Source: Chara braunii (Eukaryota > Streptophyta > Charophyceae > Charales > Characeae). From it: DNA of 30,925 bases. Made by a program: the position numbers and the translations under genes. How positions within the stretch are numbered: the first letter of the stretch is position 1; the number at the start of each line of letters is the position of its first letter. The notes under the pieces were generated by a model that had not been told where the DNA came from, made no database searches, and saw only the letters and a program-made list of their open reading frames with translations. Shown piece by piece: positions 19,205 through 28,569 of this stretch. The stretch lies in assembly GCA_003427395.1 (NCBI GenBank), contig BFEA01000393.1, positions 1,293,803 to 1,324,727 of the forward strand, in the 5' to 3' direction.

Positions 19205-20292
19205 TTGGCCCCCATGACTCAAGAGTTATCGCAACGACAAAAGGAAAGATTGGAAGAACCTATGACGAAGGAGGAAATGTGGACTGTGTTGTTGCAAATG
19301 GATGAGGGTAAAACTCCGAAGTTTGATGGCCTCCCTAAAGAGTTTTGGGAGACAATGTGGCCGTATTTTGCAGTAGATCTGATGAAATTCTACAAACAAG
19401 TCCAGGAAATGGGTAGTATGGGGGAAATAGTTGGGCAAGGGATTCTAACCTTGTTATACAAAAAGGGAGATAAAACGAATATAAGGAATTACAGACCTAT
19501 CACCCTGCTCACCGTCATGTACAAAATGTTGACCAAGGCCATCATGAATCGTCTCATTCCAATAATGTCAGACATCATTCACCCCTCTCAAACAGGGTTC
19601 ATTAATGGAAGGAACATACAAGATAACATATTTCTCATCAATGAGATGATCAAGTTGTCCCGCCAGAATCACTAGAATGCTGCCTTTGTTTTTATAGATT
19701 TTGAGAAAACTTATGATCATGTGGATTGGAAGTTTTTTTATGCATGTTTAGCTAAGTTGAATTTTTGTCCAACAATTCGTAGGTGGGTTACTATCCTTCA
19801 CTCTAACGCCACTACCCGGGTTCAACTTCATGACCTATTGTCCCTGAAAATCCGCCTCCAAAGATCAATCAGGCAAGAGGATCCCTTAGCTCCATTTCTT
19901 TTTTTGATTATTATGGAGGCGTAAGGAGCTAACCTACGATCTAATCATAATCTTAAAAGATTTCAGATTACACGTATTCCGGAAGAAACTATTCCAATTT
20001 GCTCTATGTTTGCTAATGATCTAACCATAATGATGGAGGCGTCCAATGATAATATGGAAGAGATAAAAACACTAATGGATAGGTTCTCCCTTCTTTCAGA
20101 TATGATGGCCAATTGGGGGAGTAAGACACAGGGTTGGTGGATTCACTCTCAAAGGGATAGGCCTCCTGAGAATCCAATGGTCAAATGGATGCCACTAGAG
20201 GCGCCAATCAGAGTTTTGGGAGTTATGCTCACAACTAGGGGGAAACCAATCTCTAAATCGTATGGACCGCTTCCCCAACGGTACAAAAAATG
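19205..20292 (+). pseudogene. LINE copy B ORF2, reverse transcriptase core, inactivated
   Basis: RT blocks in order: LLYKKGDKTNIRNYRPITLL, HPSQTGFINGRNIQDNIF, a stop after KLSRQNH at 19673, motif A FIDFEKTYDHVDW, motif B degraded to RQEDP, a stop at 19921, and motif C FANDLTIMM (Asn codon at 20015-20017) instead of FADD. Loss of a catalytic Asp alone would abolish polymerisation. The frame changes again near 20285. Copy A keeps all three motifs intact. Confidence 0.9.
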
Positions 20293-20811
20293 AGGCAATG
20301 GAAAAACCAACATACTTCCCTGTTTGGTAGGGCATTGGTCATTAACAATGTAATCTTGGCTTCAATTTGGTACAAGTTTGCTTTGTGGTCAATAAACAAA
20401 GGCCCGGCCAAGGAACTCCGGGGACAGCTCACGACCTTTCTTTGGCGAGGAGATCACGAAATGCCTCATGTAATCCCCAGAATGGCATGGCAGGTTCTTA
20501 TACAGCCAAAGTCCAAAGGAGGACTCGGCATTTTGGATCCTACGATCGAGTGTCAAGCACTAGCACTTCAATGGTTAAGACGGCTAATATTGGTCACGGA
20601 TCTTCCATGGCAAGCACTGGCACTGAAACAAATACGTAGAATGACTCCACAAACCACAAAGGACGTAAACCCACTCACTTGGGTAGAGGACAAGTATTGG
20701 ACTATTCCTCGGCCTCAAGCACACTCTCAAAAGAATAGGGAAAGGGGGGAAGTAAGAAAGGAATTTGATATTGGACAGTTTATGGAATACCCTATTGAAA
20801 ACTTGGCGTAA
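20290..20811 (+). pseudogene. LINE copy B ORF2, region after the RT core
   Basis: An open stretch with SLFGRALVINNVILASIWYK, LTTFLWRGDHEM and GGLGILDP, closely matching 4900-5130 of copy A. It is in a different frame from the RT core. It ends in TAA at 20809. Confidence 0.85.
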
Positions 20812-22368
20812 ACTTCCTTTGCCTAACAAATCGCCCCCTTCCAGATATGAGGAAGTTCTATGACAACCAATTTTTGGCAATAGGTGGATCACTGACGTGC
20901 AAGGAAGGGTGTTCATAAGTTCCACCCCCCCATGGTCCACTTAGGTTAAATACGGCGTGGAAAGGATCAAGGATTTGTGGAACACGGAAAACAAAAGTTG
21001 GAAATTTGTAAATCAGTTAAGAAAGGAAGTTAAGTACGCACGTAATTTAGTAGAGAATCTTGATCTAATCACTTCGTCCATTCCGTTGGTGTGGGTGGCT
21101 GCCTTGAAAAAGGGTCCTACTTTTTTGGTTGCAGATTGGGTGTGTGCTCATTTGACGGAGGGTTCCAGAGTAGTGGGGCAAATACTAGATATTCATACGG
21201 ATGGTGCTGTAGTAAATCTCTTTGCACTCCGCAAGGACTTTTCCCTTTCACAAAACAACCTAGATAAGGTGGTGTTCTTCCATTTTGACTCACTCTATAG
21301 AGTGAGGACATTGTATTGTCCAGTCTCCGAAGGATGGACTGTGTACGCTTCAAATATCCCTATACCGGATCTCCCTCTGGACCCAGCAGAGGGGATCTGG
21401 CGTACCAACAGGAGATGCAAAGCTAAGAAATTACAGTCTTTATTAGTTAAAGCTTCGTATCGCCTGTTACGCCCACGGGTAGATGTTCTTGTTATTATAC
21501 AGGAACGATGGGCTTGACATTTAAAAATTTATACGGATCTGCTCAGACCGATTAAGTGGTGCCAAGGATTCAAGGAGAGGCCTGCTAAGTTTGCGTCACT
21601 ACAGTGGCAGATTGTCCATCGTTGCTTACCAACTAATGACTGGCTGATTGACCATTCCACGTTGGAACAGAAGGGTGTAGCCCTACCATGGTGTTGTGCT
21701 TGTGTGGAGGCCTTCCCTAGTAGGAAGATAAGGGAAAAAATTGAACATATATCTTTGCAATGTCCGGGGGCAAAATTGTTGTGGAGGCGCTGGGGTTATG
21801 TATGGAGTAAATTGACAGGTGTAGATTGACCTTGGGACTGGAGGGCGATCCTCCTAGGTCACTGGTGCCCTGCCCTCATCTCCTTATCAACTTTTCAAGA
21901 GAATCTATTTAACATCGGTAGAAAAAGCATTTTATGGGTTTTATGGTATAAAAGGTGTGTGTTTACGATGGAAAAGGCAAGGATTGAGGGCAGAGAAATG
22001 TCTAAGCTGGTACAACAGTTCATAGAAACAGAATAAGGTCTCAATGGGATAAGACTAAATCTGGGCTTCAAACGCTACAACAAAAACAGAATATTAAGAA
22101 ACAAATACAAAATTTCACAAAGGACTGGCTGGGTGATTCTTCAAGAAGGAAAATGGGGAATGTGGAGTGGCCAGGTGGGGAAGAAAAAAAGATGAACTTC
22201 AAGAGGGATTATCATATCACCTTCCGGAACTGGTTTGATATCCATCCAGGAGCCACCTTGAGATCTCCAGAATCCTTTCCGGATCCCTTTCCCCCTTCTG
22301 AGCTTGCTTTGGTAGCTCTTCATTGGTATGGGGGGGGGAGGGGTAACAAGTTTTTTTCTTATCTTTAG
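20812..22368 (+). pseudogene. LINE copy B ORF2, C-terminal domain
   Basis: Begins with a frame holding QPIFGNRW just after a TGA at 20861, near the place where copy A has its TAA. 20957-21517 is open and matches 5570-6110 of copy A (DLWNTENKSW, LPLDPAE, SYRLLRP). A TGA at 21515 replaces the Arg-Asn of copy A. Then follow SLQWQIVHRCLPTNDWL, WCCACVEAFPS and EHISLQC (zinc-binding zf-RVT pattern), a TGA at 21828 (Trp in PWPWDW of copy A), and the conserved tail KRDYHITFRNWFDIHPGATL to ALHWYGG, with stop at 22366. Confidence 0.85.
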
Positions 22369-22762
22369 TTTGTCTGTTAAAATAGGTTAGTCTGGGGGGT
22401 CAAATTGTCAGCAAACACTTGATGTCAGAATAGGCATGATGAGATGAATGGGTATCCGGGGATGGACAGGAGGTTGCGCTGCTAGCATTAGCATAGTCAT
22501 CTGGCGGCCAGATTTTGGCTGAAGAGGCAGCTCTCCTTCTGTCACACCTCTCCTTGAACCATGGTTCAGTAACATTTGTACGAGGGACGCAGGACCCGGA
22601 TTCCAGCAACATATGTATGAGGGACGCTGGACCCAGTTTCCAGCAAGTGCAGCTCGCCACCAATAGAATGGAGCCGGCGGCCAGGCTGCTAGTGGTGGAT
22701 GCTCTTATTATCATCACTAGCAACCAGGCCCGAGGTTTATTAAAATAAAAAATAAAAAAAAG
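22369..22762 (+). other. LINE copy B 3' UTR and A-rich tail
   Basis: Ends TTATTAAAATAAAAAATAAAAAAAAG, a poly(A) tail interrupted by substitutions, directly before the 18-bp TSD. The 3' UTR contains the family end sequence, including CACCAATAGAATGGAGC and GGATGCTCTTAT. Confidence 0.88.
22589..22644 (+). promoter_or_regulatory. Tandem pair of LINE 3' hairpins, copy B
   Basis: A degenerate first copy (GCAGGA at 22589-22594, TCCAGC at 22602-22607) is followed by a perfect one (22626-22644, loop CCCAGTT). The spacer repeats TGTA(C/T)GAGGGACGC, so the module was duplicated locally. Confidence 0.65.
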
Positions 22763-22780
22763 AGCAGCAGCATCCAAGAA
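22763..22780. repeat. TSD of LINE copy B, right copy
   Basis: Identical to 13062-13079, right after the A-rich tail. Confidence 0.88.
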
Positions 22781-22843
22781 AAGTCTGGCGATATTTGCAA
22801 CCGACAAGCACCTGTAGCCGACATACCAGCGATCGGTGCCGGT
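22763..22843 (-). pseudogene. Exon-like reading frame split by LINE copy B (unassigned)
   Basis: On the minus strand a good acceptor (AATCTTGAACTTTTCAG, AG at 22844-22845) is followed by TGTDRWYVGYRCLSV and ANIARLFLDAAA, running into the TSD. If LINE copy B and one TSD are disregarded, the same frame continues on the other side (13061 down to about 13018) as ILGSETLFGDWTPTAYRR. That continuity suggests the LINE landed in an open frame on the minus strand, the same strand as the dynein exon. I do not recognise the protein, and a chance open frame is possible. Confidence 0.25.
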
Positions 22844-23048
22844 CTGAAAAGTTCAAGATTGCAAATTGTAGCAAGTACAAATGGCCAAAAACCAAAAGGC
22901 CAGTACATTGTCGAAGGAGAACAGATTAGGATAGTCATCGGAGCAAAGCGCCACAACTAGGACTTAGGACAAGTGAGAGAGAGAGAAAGAGCGAGGAGAG
23001 AGCCTGAAGACATTCAAAGTGTGATCCATAAAAGAGAGAGAGAAAATA

Positions 23049-23052
<4 letters not shown>

Positions 23053-23141
<89 letters not shown>

Positions 23142-23142
23142 N

Positions 23143-23170
<28 letters not shown>
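23053..23170 (+). repeat. (GA)n microsatellite
   Basis: About 118 bp of GA repeats with one undetermined base at 23142, probably an assembly join or uncertain length. Arg/Glu frames across it are artefacts. Confidence 0.95.
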
Positions 23171-23173
<3 letters not shown>

Positions 23174-24450
23174 TTTGCCTGGGAAGAGTTGAAGGCAGCC
23201 ATAGCTACTTCTTGTATGCAAGGAGGAACTGCCTCGTTGTTGTTTAAGTTTGAAATAATAAGCCCGTGTTCTCATATGGTGCTCATCTGTGTCATTCTCG
23301 GCGAATTTTTCACCAAAACTGCCATATTTTTCTGAATTTTTTTTTTTTTTTTTTTTTTTAAATCATATATATGTATATGTATGTGCTTTAGCCTTTACGG
23401 TATATACCGTTGAAAATTTCGCGAACAACCAAATGACACCACCCATGAAACATTAGTGCTAATTTCTTGTGTGCTTGAGCTTCGTGTGAATGAATTGCGA
23501 GTTCGCATGCTTGATGATTGGGTGTTAGCAGAGTGAACTCTCCTTGTCTTGAAGGAGGCGTTTGGAGAGAGGAGCCGACATGAGATATGGGCTGGCAGGT
23601 ATGGTGTTGTCGGCTTAGGGACGAGACCGACAAGTGAAGGAAGTAAGGGGCGAAGTTCAAGTGGCCAGTGGGGAGAGGAGAAGGTCGGCATGGAGGAGAA
23701 GGTCAACATCGAGGAGAAGGTCAGCATGCAGGAGAAGACAACTGAAGTCTCATGGAGTATCCTCGAGCAAGCAGCGAAGCACCCCTGCAACCCTGGCCTT
23801 GTATAAGCCAGCATATTGCTTCTTTTTTGGGTTGTGTTGGTCTTTCCTTGGACTGAAAAGCTGCTATTTGTCCTTTCGGTTGATGTCAATAGGTATTAGG
23901 TCACTTAGATAGGGAACAAATGTGTACATAGGTAGGGTTCGCCTGCTGAGGGTGAGCACGGTAAAGTAACAGCATGAGTATAAGCAGCGGGCGTTTGTTA
24001 AACAACGCAGCTAGCCCAACATCCGGTACTGACCTATGTGCATGTGAACCCACAACCACACGAGCGTCAACCAGTCCTACCGAAGTATTGAGGGTCTGGT
24101 TAGGGAGTGTATGACTCCGCCTGGCCACGTCATCCTATATGCAATGTTAAAGAATTTGTCAAGATTTTGCTGGTTGTCCTTAAATTGGTGGCTGGCCAAA
24201 GTTGGTTGTCAAGCATATCCGAGTACTGAATAAACTACTTGAGTCAAGTGTGGGATACAGGTCAACAAGATTTAGTTAGAGAAAGGTAGGGACTTACTTG
24301 GTAGGAGGTAGTGGAACGATAGTCATACTTGTGACCAGTAGTTGTGCCTACTCACCGCCACGGATAACTACCCAAATTTCGTCCTTCTCACCTTCTTCGT
24401 TATATGGCAACTGTTGTTGCCGATGATTTTCCCTCTTAGCTTCTCTAGGA
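23171..24450. other. No gene recognised
   Basis: Sequence between the (GA)n tract and the gag remnant. It holds a T-run (23338-23359), a three-unit 18-bp repeat (23677-23738) and CCGGTACTGACCTATGTG at 24023-24040, which resembles a motif found in the LTRs. By position it could include the LTR and leader of the older Gypsy element, but no boundary is visible. Confidence 0.45.
23677..23738 (+). repeat. 18-bp tandem repeat, 3.4 units
   Basis: Units GGAGAAGGTCGGCATGGA, GGAGAAGGTCAACATCGA and GGAGAAGGTCAGCATGCA follow each other without gaps, then a partial GGAGAAG. Confidence 0.9.
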
Positions 24451-25785
24451 CATGCCGTATATACACCATAGGCCTAAGAACTGGAAAAGAGGTCCAACAA
24501 TCAGAGTATGCGAAATTCAAGGACCAAAGGAAGAAAGAGGAGGAGGAAAAGGAGAAGAAAAAGAAGAAGAAGAAGAAAGAAAACAGAGAAGAAAGATAAA
24601 GAGGGGGAGGAAGAAGAAGGGAAAGCAGGTGAAGAAGTACAAAAGGAGAAAGTGGGGACTAATGCTTCACCAAAGGGTCATTCACTAACAAACCTGGAAA
24701 AGAGTGGACCACCCATTTTGGTGTCTTGACCGGTAAAGGCCCCTTGGTGAAGTAGAAGAAGGTTGGGGTTGGGAAAGATCCCCTCAAGAGTTGCATGATC
24801 AACTCGAAGTAGGAAACATAAATTGTTGCAGCTGAAGAGAGGATGAAGCAGGCAAAGGATACCACGGAGGCGAAGAAGTGGCAAATCGAGTAGAAACAAA
24901 AAGTCTTGGAGGATAGCGCTACACTGATCGATCCCGTGAGAGGATACCACAGAGGAGAAGAAGTGGCAAATCGAGTAGAAATAGAAAGTCTTGAAGGATA
25001 GCGCTACACTGATTGATCCCGTGAGAACCCCAGTAAAGGAAAATATTCCCCAGACCTAGCATTGTTGTCCGATGTGACCCTTCGCACTACCAAAGATGTA
25101 GCTGCAGTAAGAGCATTGATAGAGCAGGTAATCAAGCGGCAGGAGGAGATAGCCTGGAAGTGAAATAACATGCTTGAAGAACTTTATAGGCTGGTGCACG
25201 ATACCTGCAACAGCTACTCGCTGAACTATGGGGAGAAATTGAAAGAAGTGTTGGGGAAGAGAGGACGAAAAAAAAAGAACCTGATAGTGATGACGGAGAC
25301 GGAGACGAAAATGAAGATGATGATAGGGATGACAATGGGAATGGAGTTAGGGAGGAAGGAGATTGGATTGGGAAGTAGCTCCCAAGATAAAATCAAGGTG
25401 AAACTGCCCATACCGATTGTGGAAAGAAGGATGAGAATGCATAGGAGTAGGAAGCCACAGTATATACTTACCTGTACACACATAAGATAGATTACTGCTC
25501 CAAAATCTTAATAGCAGTGTCATGCCTAGGGGGTGATGCGCTGAATTGGGCGATTGTATAGGTTGAGGCGCCCCGACTTGGGAGGAATACGGTGAAGTAC
25601 TCCCAACAACCAAATATAGATGAGTTTTTAGAGAAACTAAATGATGGCTTCAAGGACAAGAATCAAGTGGGCATTGGCAGGCAAAATACAATATTTTAAA
25701 TATAGAACGCAGGCGGAAGTAGTAGTAAACGAATTACTGTATACTGAGATAGAGTATGGTGGCAGCAACAACCGTCAGACAGTCC
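24451..25785 (+). pseudogene. Gypsy-like gag, N-terminal and central part, decayed
   Basis: Plus-strand gag remnant in several frames. From the left: a Lys/Glu-rich stretch (24500-24650), a coiled-coil-like segment (TTKDVAAVRALIEQVIKRQE near 25085-25150, then NNMLEELYRLVHDT), an acidic stretch (SDDGDGDENEDDDRDD near 25283-25335), and a retrotransposon-gag-like core with IDYCSKILIAVSCLGGDALN (about 25490-25545) and DEFLEKLNDGFKDKNQ (about 25620-25667). Gag would form the particle and package RNA. The frame is interrupted by stops and an 85-bp duplication. It is cut at 25785-25790 by the nested LTR element and resumes at 30403. Confidence 0.65.
24856..25025 (+). repeat. Two tandem 85-bp units in gag
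   Basis: AGGATACCAC at 24856 recurs at 24941, and the units stay nearly identical to GATCCCGTGAG at the end of each. Because 85 is not a multiple of three, the duplication itself shifts the frame. Confidence 0.92.
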
Positions 25786-25790
25786 ACGGA
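25786..25790. repeat. TSD of nested LTR element, left (ACGGA)
   Basis: ACGGA immediately before TGTCGCATATCG. It is identical to 30398-30402 after the other LTR. Confidence 0.9.
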
Positions 25791-26237
25791 TGTCGCATAT
25801 CGTGATGGTACAGACCAGAACAAGAACCGAACTCTCTCACATAGTACAAGATAGCGCAGCGGAAGGCTAAAATACGAAATGATCAGCCCAATCAATGTCG
25901 CAATGCAGACCAAACACACATCATCATCATCGCAAGGTGTGAAGGGACCTGGCGCTCACATAGAAAGAATGCGCCAGTCCCAAACATACACAGACGAGGA
26001 GGAGGGGGATCAGACGAAGAAGAGGGGGAAGATGGGAATGTCGTCAACACCAAGTCTTCGATATAGGTCCCAAATAATCCCTCGTCAAATGTCTCGGTCC
26101 CAATGTCGAGTCTGAATCCAAATGTCGTCAAGTCTCCAAGTCGCAAATCTCTCTCTCTCTCGTAGTCTGTAGATACTGAGAAGTCAGATAGCGAGAGGGT
26201 GAGGGAGAGATGGTAGACTTAGAGGAGGAAGAAGAAG

Positions 26238-26239
<2 letters not shown>

Positions 26240-26305
<66 letters not shown>
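26240..26305 (+). repeat. (CT)n microsatellite in LTR
   Basis: About 66 bp of CT in this LTR. The other LTR has only about 16 bp at the same place (29666-29681), so the tract expanded or shrank after insertion. Confidence 0.95.
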
Positions 26306-26309
<4 letters not shown>

Positions 26310-26592
26310 CCAAGTACTGACCTGTGAAGGTGGCGCCTTCTTGCAGGTACATCGAAGATGAAGCTGGAGCTATGGTGCCACAAGTAAGTCTCCCTGGCCT
26401 CCGCCAACTCTCTCTCTCTCTCTCTCTCTCCAATGCTACTCTAAGCTCCTAACAGCGCCCAGCACTAAAGACTACTGCAGTGCTCCTGCAGAGTGCTGCT
26501 GCCGAATCCTGAAGACTGCCTCTTGCCTCCTGTACGTGAAGTGCCTGGGAAGTCCCTATGAACTACCTCGTGACTACCTGCAGCCTGCAGGG

Positions 26593-26620
26593 CGGGCCAG
26601 TCTTATATAGTGCTGGCCCG
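26593..26620 (-). promoter_or_regulatory. TATA box inside an 8-bp palindrome, LTR 1
   Basis: Minus-strand CTATATAAGA (26601-26610) lies in the 12-nt loop between CGGGCCAG (26593-26600) and CTGGCCCG (26613-26620). It is placed between the U3 repeats and the rest of the LTR, as expected for a promoter. The same arrangement is at 29977-30004. Confidence 0.7.
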
Positions 26621-26797
26621 TCCAGGAGGCTGCTCTTGCCAATGCCAAAACGTGCCAGACCCTGGCGTTGAAGTTCAAACAAAGGTTGTCTTGAAAACAG
26701 GCCCAAAATGGCCTGTGCTAAAACCCTGGTCTGGTGCCTAAGTTTCAGGGCAGGTCGACTTTATGAGGGTCTGCAAATGGCCTTCTTTTTAGGCTTT

Positions 26798-27055
26798 TAG
26801 GCTGAAGCGACACAGGGTCTGTAGGCCTTTGTTTTCAGGCTTTCAGGCTGAAACGACACAGGGCCTGTAGGCCCTTGTTTTCAGGTTTTTAGGCTGAAAA
26901 CGACACAGGGCCTGTAGGACCTTCTTTTCAGTTTAGGCTGAAAACGACACAGGGCCTGTAGGGCCTCGTTTTCAGGCTTTCAAGCTGAAACAACACAAGG
27001 CCTGTAGGCCCTCGTTTTCAGGCATTTAGGCTGAAACGACACAGGGCCTGGATGG
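26798..27055 (-). repeat. Six ~46-bp tandem repeats in U3, LTR 1
   Basis: Units carry CGACACAGGGCCTGTAGG and TTTTCAGGCTTT, with (C/T)GACAC-like starts at 26808, 26854, 26901, 26945, 26991 and 27037. Several units contain the palindrome GGGCCTGTAGGCCC. U3 repeats often act as enhancers; that role is inference. Confidence 0.85.
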
Positions 27056-27114
27056 CCCTTATTTTCCGTCTGGTCGGGGGCCTGCAGACCTGTGTGGATG
27101 CGCAGTATGCCACA

Positions 27115-27131
27115 CCCCCCCCTCCTTGAAA
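27115..27131 (-). promoter_or_regulatory. Polypurine tract next to the 3' LTR
   Basis: Minus-strand TTTCAAGGAGGGGGGGG ends exactly where the LTR begins (TGTGGCATAC). This is the expected primer site for plus-strand DNA synthesis. Confidence 0.85.
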
Positions 27132-28182
27132 GACCGAGCTTACCTGTGAGGGGGAAGCTGCTTGTTGGAGGGAGGGACCAAAGTCCAGGGGCATGTTGTG
27201 AAGCTTCCTTAGCTAGTCTTCTTCGCTCGTAGTCGGCGTAGATTAGCGGTGCAGATGCTAACTTCGTGTCCAAAATGCCGAAGGACACAACCTCGCTTGC
27301 ATGCGGGGCACAGTACACGGGGACGGAATCAATGCACCGGTTGATGGACTTGTCCATGTGACCATCGGCCAACGTGACTTAAGTGGGCTGCGACTTCGTC
27401 CGAATGCGTGGCCCAAGGCCAACACGTACCATGAAGTGTTGGCTCTTATTGTTGCGAGTAGCGCCGCAATCGATCAAAGCGCTACAGGTCACCTCTCGGA
27501 TCTGAATGTGTATGTACAACAATGGCGCGTCGATGTCGTCGTACCCTTGTGTCTTGAACTCGCGGTCAACCTTCGCAAGGTAGCCGCGAAGGTTGACAAC
27601 CTCTACTCCGGCGTCCATCAACGGAGCTGGTACTGCAGTGTGTAAGTAGTCCCACAATTGTGCCATGAGTACGTTGCAATGCGGTTTCGGCAATCGACCG
27701 GTTGGGGGAAGGGGCATCCATTGGAAGTCCGCGAATGTCAACGGGTCGAGTCTCTCAAGTCTTTACCATGACGTTGAATCCCCGACGATAGTTGTCGGCG
27801 GCGAAGCTGCCGAATCGGTTGTCGATGGTGGTGAAACCGTGCATGCAGTGGATTGTTGCACGTGGAGTGGTTGGTCCAATGGTGGGACCAAGTGGACAGC
27901 GTAATCCTCGTAAGATTACCAAGGACTTGCAACATGCGCCTCCTCCCCAGATGTGTAGGAGGCCGCTAGCAAGACGGCCGAATCTGGCGGAGTGAGAAGT
28001 GGAGTCGCCTCACCTCTTGCGCAGCTCAGTTTCCCAAGCTGATTTGGTACTGGCTGTCCATTTCCGGCTGGCGATGCGTTTTTTGCCTTCCCTTTTCCCC
28101 AGGAGTTGCTGTTGCTTTGTGGCTGGACGGCGGCCACCTGATCTCCCTCACGTGATGCTGAGGTGGTTGCCGGGTCTTCCAC
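27132..28182 (-). pseudogene. Gypsy gag C-terminus and aspartic protease, pol deleted
   Basis: Minus-strand frames. 28182-27916 is a Gly/Ser/Pro-rich gag end. Next come SYEDYAVHLVPPLDQPLH and LTFADFQWMPLPPTGRLPKP, then the protease: LLYIHIQIREVTCSALIDCG followed by ATRN, QHFMVRVGLGPRIRTKSQPT, a TAA at 27379-27381 (probably a former Gln codon), VTLADG and YCAPHASEVVSFGILDTK. The active site reads D-C-G rather than D-S-G or D-T-G. After ILDTK (about 27262) the family would continue into RT; here it jumps to a short tail (LIYADYERRRLAKEA) that runs to the purine tract. The deletion therefore removed RT, RNase H and integrase. Confidence 0.82.
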
Positions 28183-28258
28183 AATGTTGTCTGGTTGTTG
28201 TGTGCATCCCCAATGATGAACCCATCATGGTGGCGGGGCCCTGCTGGCGTAGTACTGC

Positions 28259-28370
28259 TGACGTGGCACTGCTGCTGATGTGGCACTCCTGTTGACGTGG
28301 CATTGCCGGTGACGTGGCACTGCCGGTGACGTGGCACTGCTGCTGACGTGGCAATACTGCTGACGTGGCA
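28259..28370 (-). repeat. Seven 17-bp units built on TGACGTGGCA
   Basis: On the plus strand TGACGTGGCA (one unit has TGATGTGGCA) starts at 28259, 28276, 28293, 28310, 28327, 28344 and 28361, an exact 17-bp period. TGACGTGG is a bZIP-type core (ACGT). The array lies in the leader or gag part of the nested LTR element. Confidence 0.95.
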
Positions 28371-28569
28371 CTTACCAACCGGGAATGCAGGCAAAGGGTT
28401 GGGTGGGAGGGGAGCGCAGGAAGGTAACCAACCAAACTGTACTTTCCTCCCAGTCCTAATCAACAGAATAAAATAAAAAAATAAAAGAAGAGGACTCCCC
28501 CGCCTTTTTTTTTTGTGAAAATCTGTCGATTTGATACCAGCGAGGCATTTACGGAGGCGTTCTATGAGT

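Larger units (their letters stand above)
13080..22762 (+). mobile_element. LINE (plant L1-type) copy B, near full length, heavily mutated
   Basis: A 9.68-kb insertion between two identical 18-bp TSDs. It has a 5' UTR of ~875 bp, ORF1 with DUF4283-like and zinc-knuckle regions, ORF2 with endonuclease, RT and C-terminal domain, and a 3' UTR ending in an A-rich tail (22738-22761). It is the same family as copy A, with the same ORF starts and blocks. Both ORFs carry many stops and frameshifts, and the RT active site has changed from FADD to FAND. Many stops are single C-to-T or G-to-A changes relative to copy A (CAA to TAA, TGG to TGA), as expected for old methylated DNA. It lies next to the truncated copy C. 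Confidence 0.9.
25791..27114 (-). repeat. LTR (3' LTR in element sense)
   Basis: A 1324-bp LTR. In minus-strand order it has the U3 tandem repeats (26798-27055), the TATA palindrome (26593-26620), a splice-donor-like CACAG|GTCAGTAC (26313-26325) and several (CT)n tracts (26143-26162, 26240-26305, 26411-26430). It aligns over its full length with 29215-30397. Confidence 0.92.

Noticed and set aside
22973-23335. Arg/Glu-repeat open frames on both strands
   Set aside because: Translation of the (GA)n tract, including an undetermined base.
28259-28370. Regular repeats suggesting a CRISPR array
   Set aside because: The 17-bp period leaves spacers of only 7 bp that are themselves repeated, the DNA is eukaryotic and there are no cas genes.
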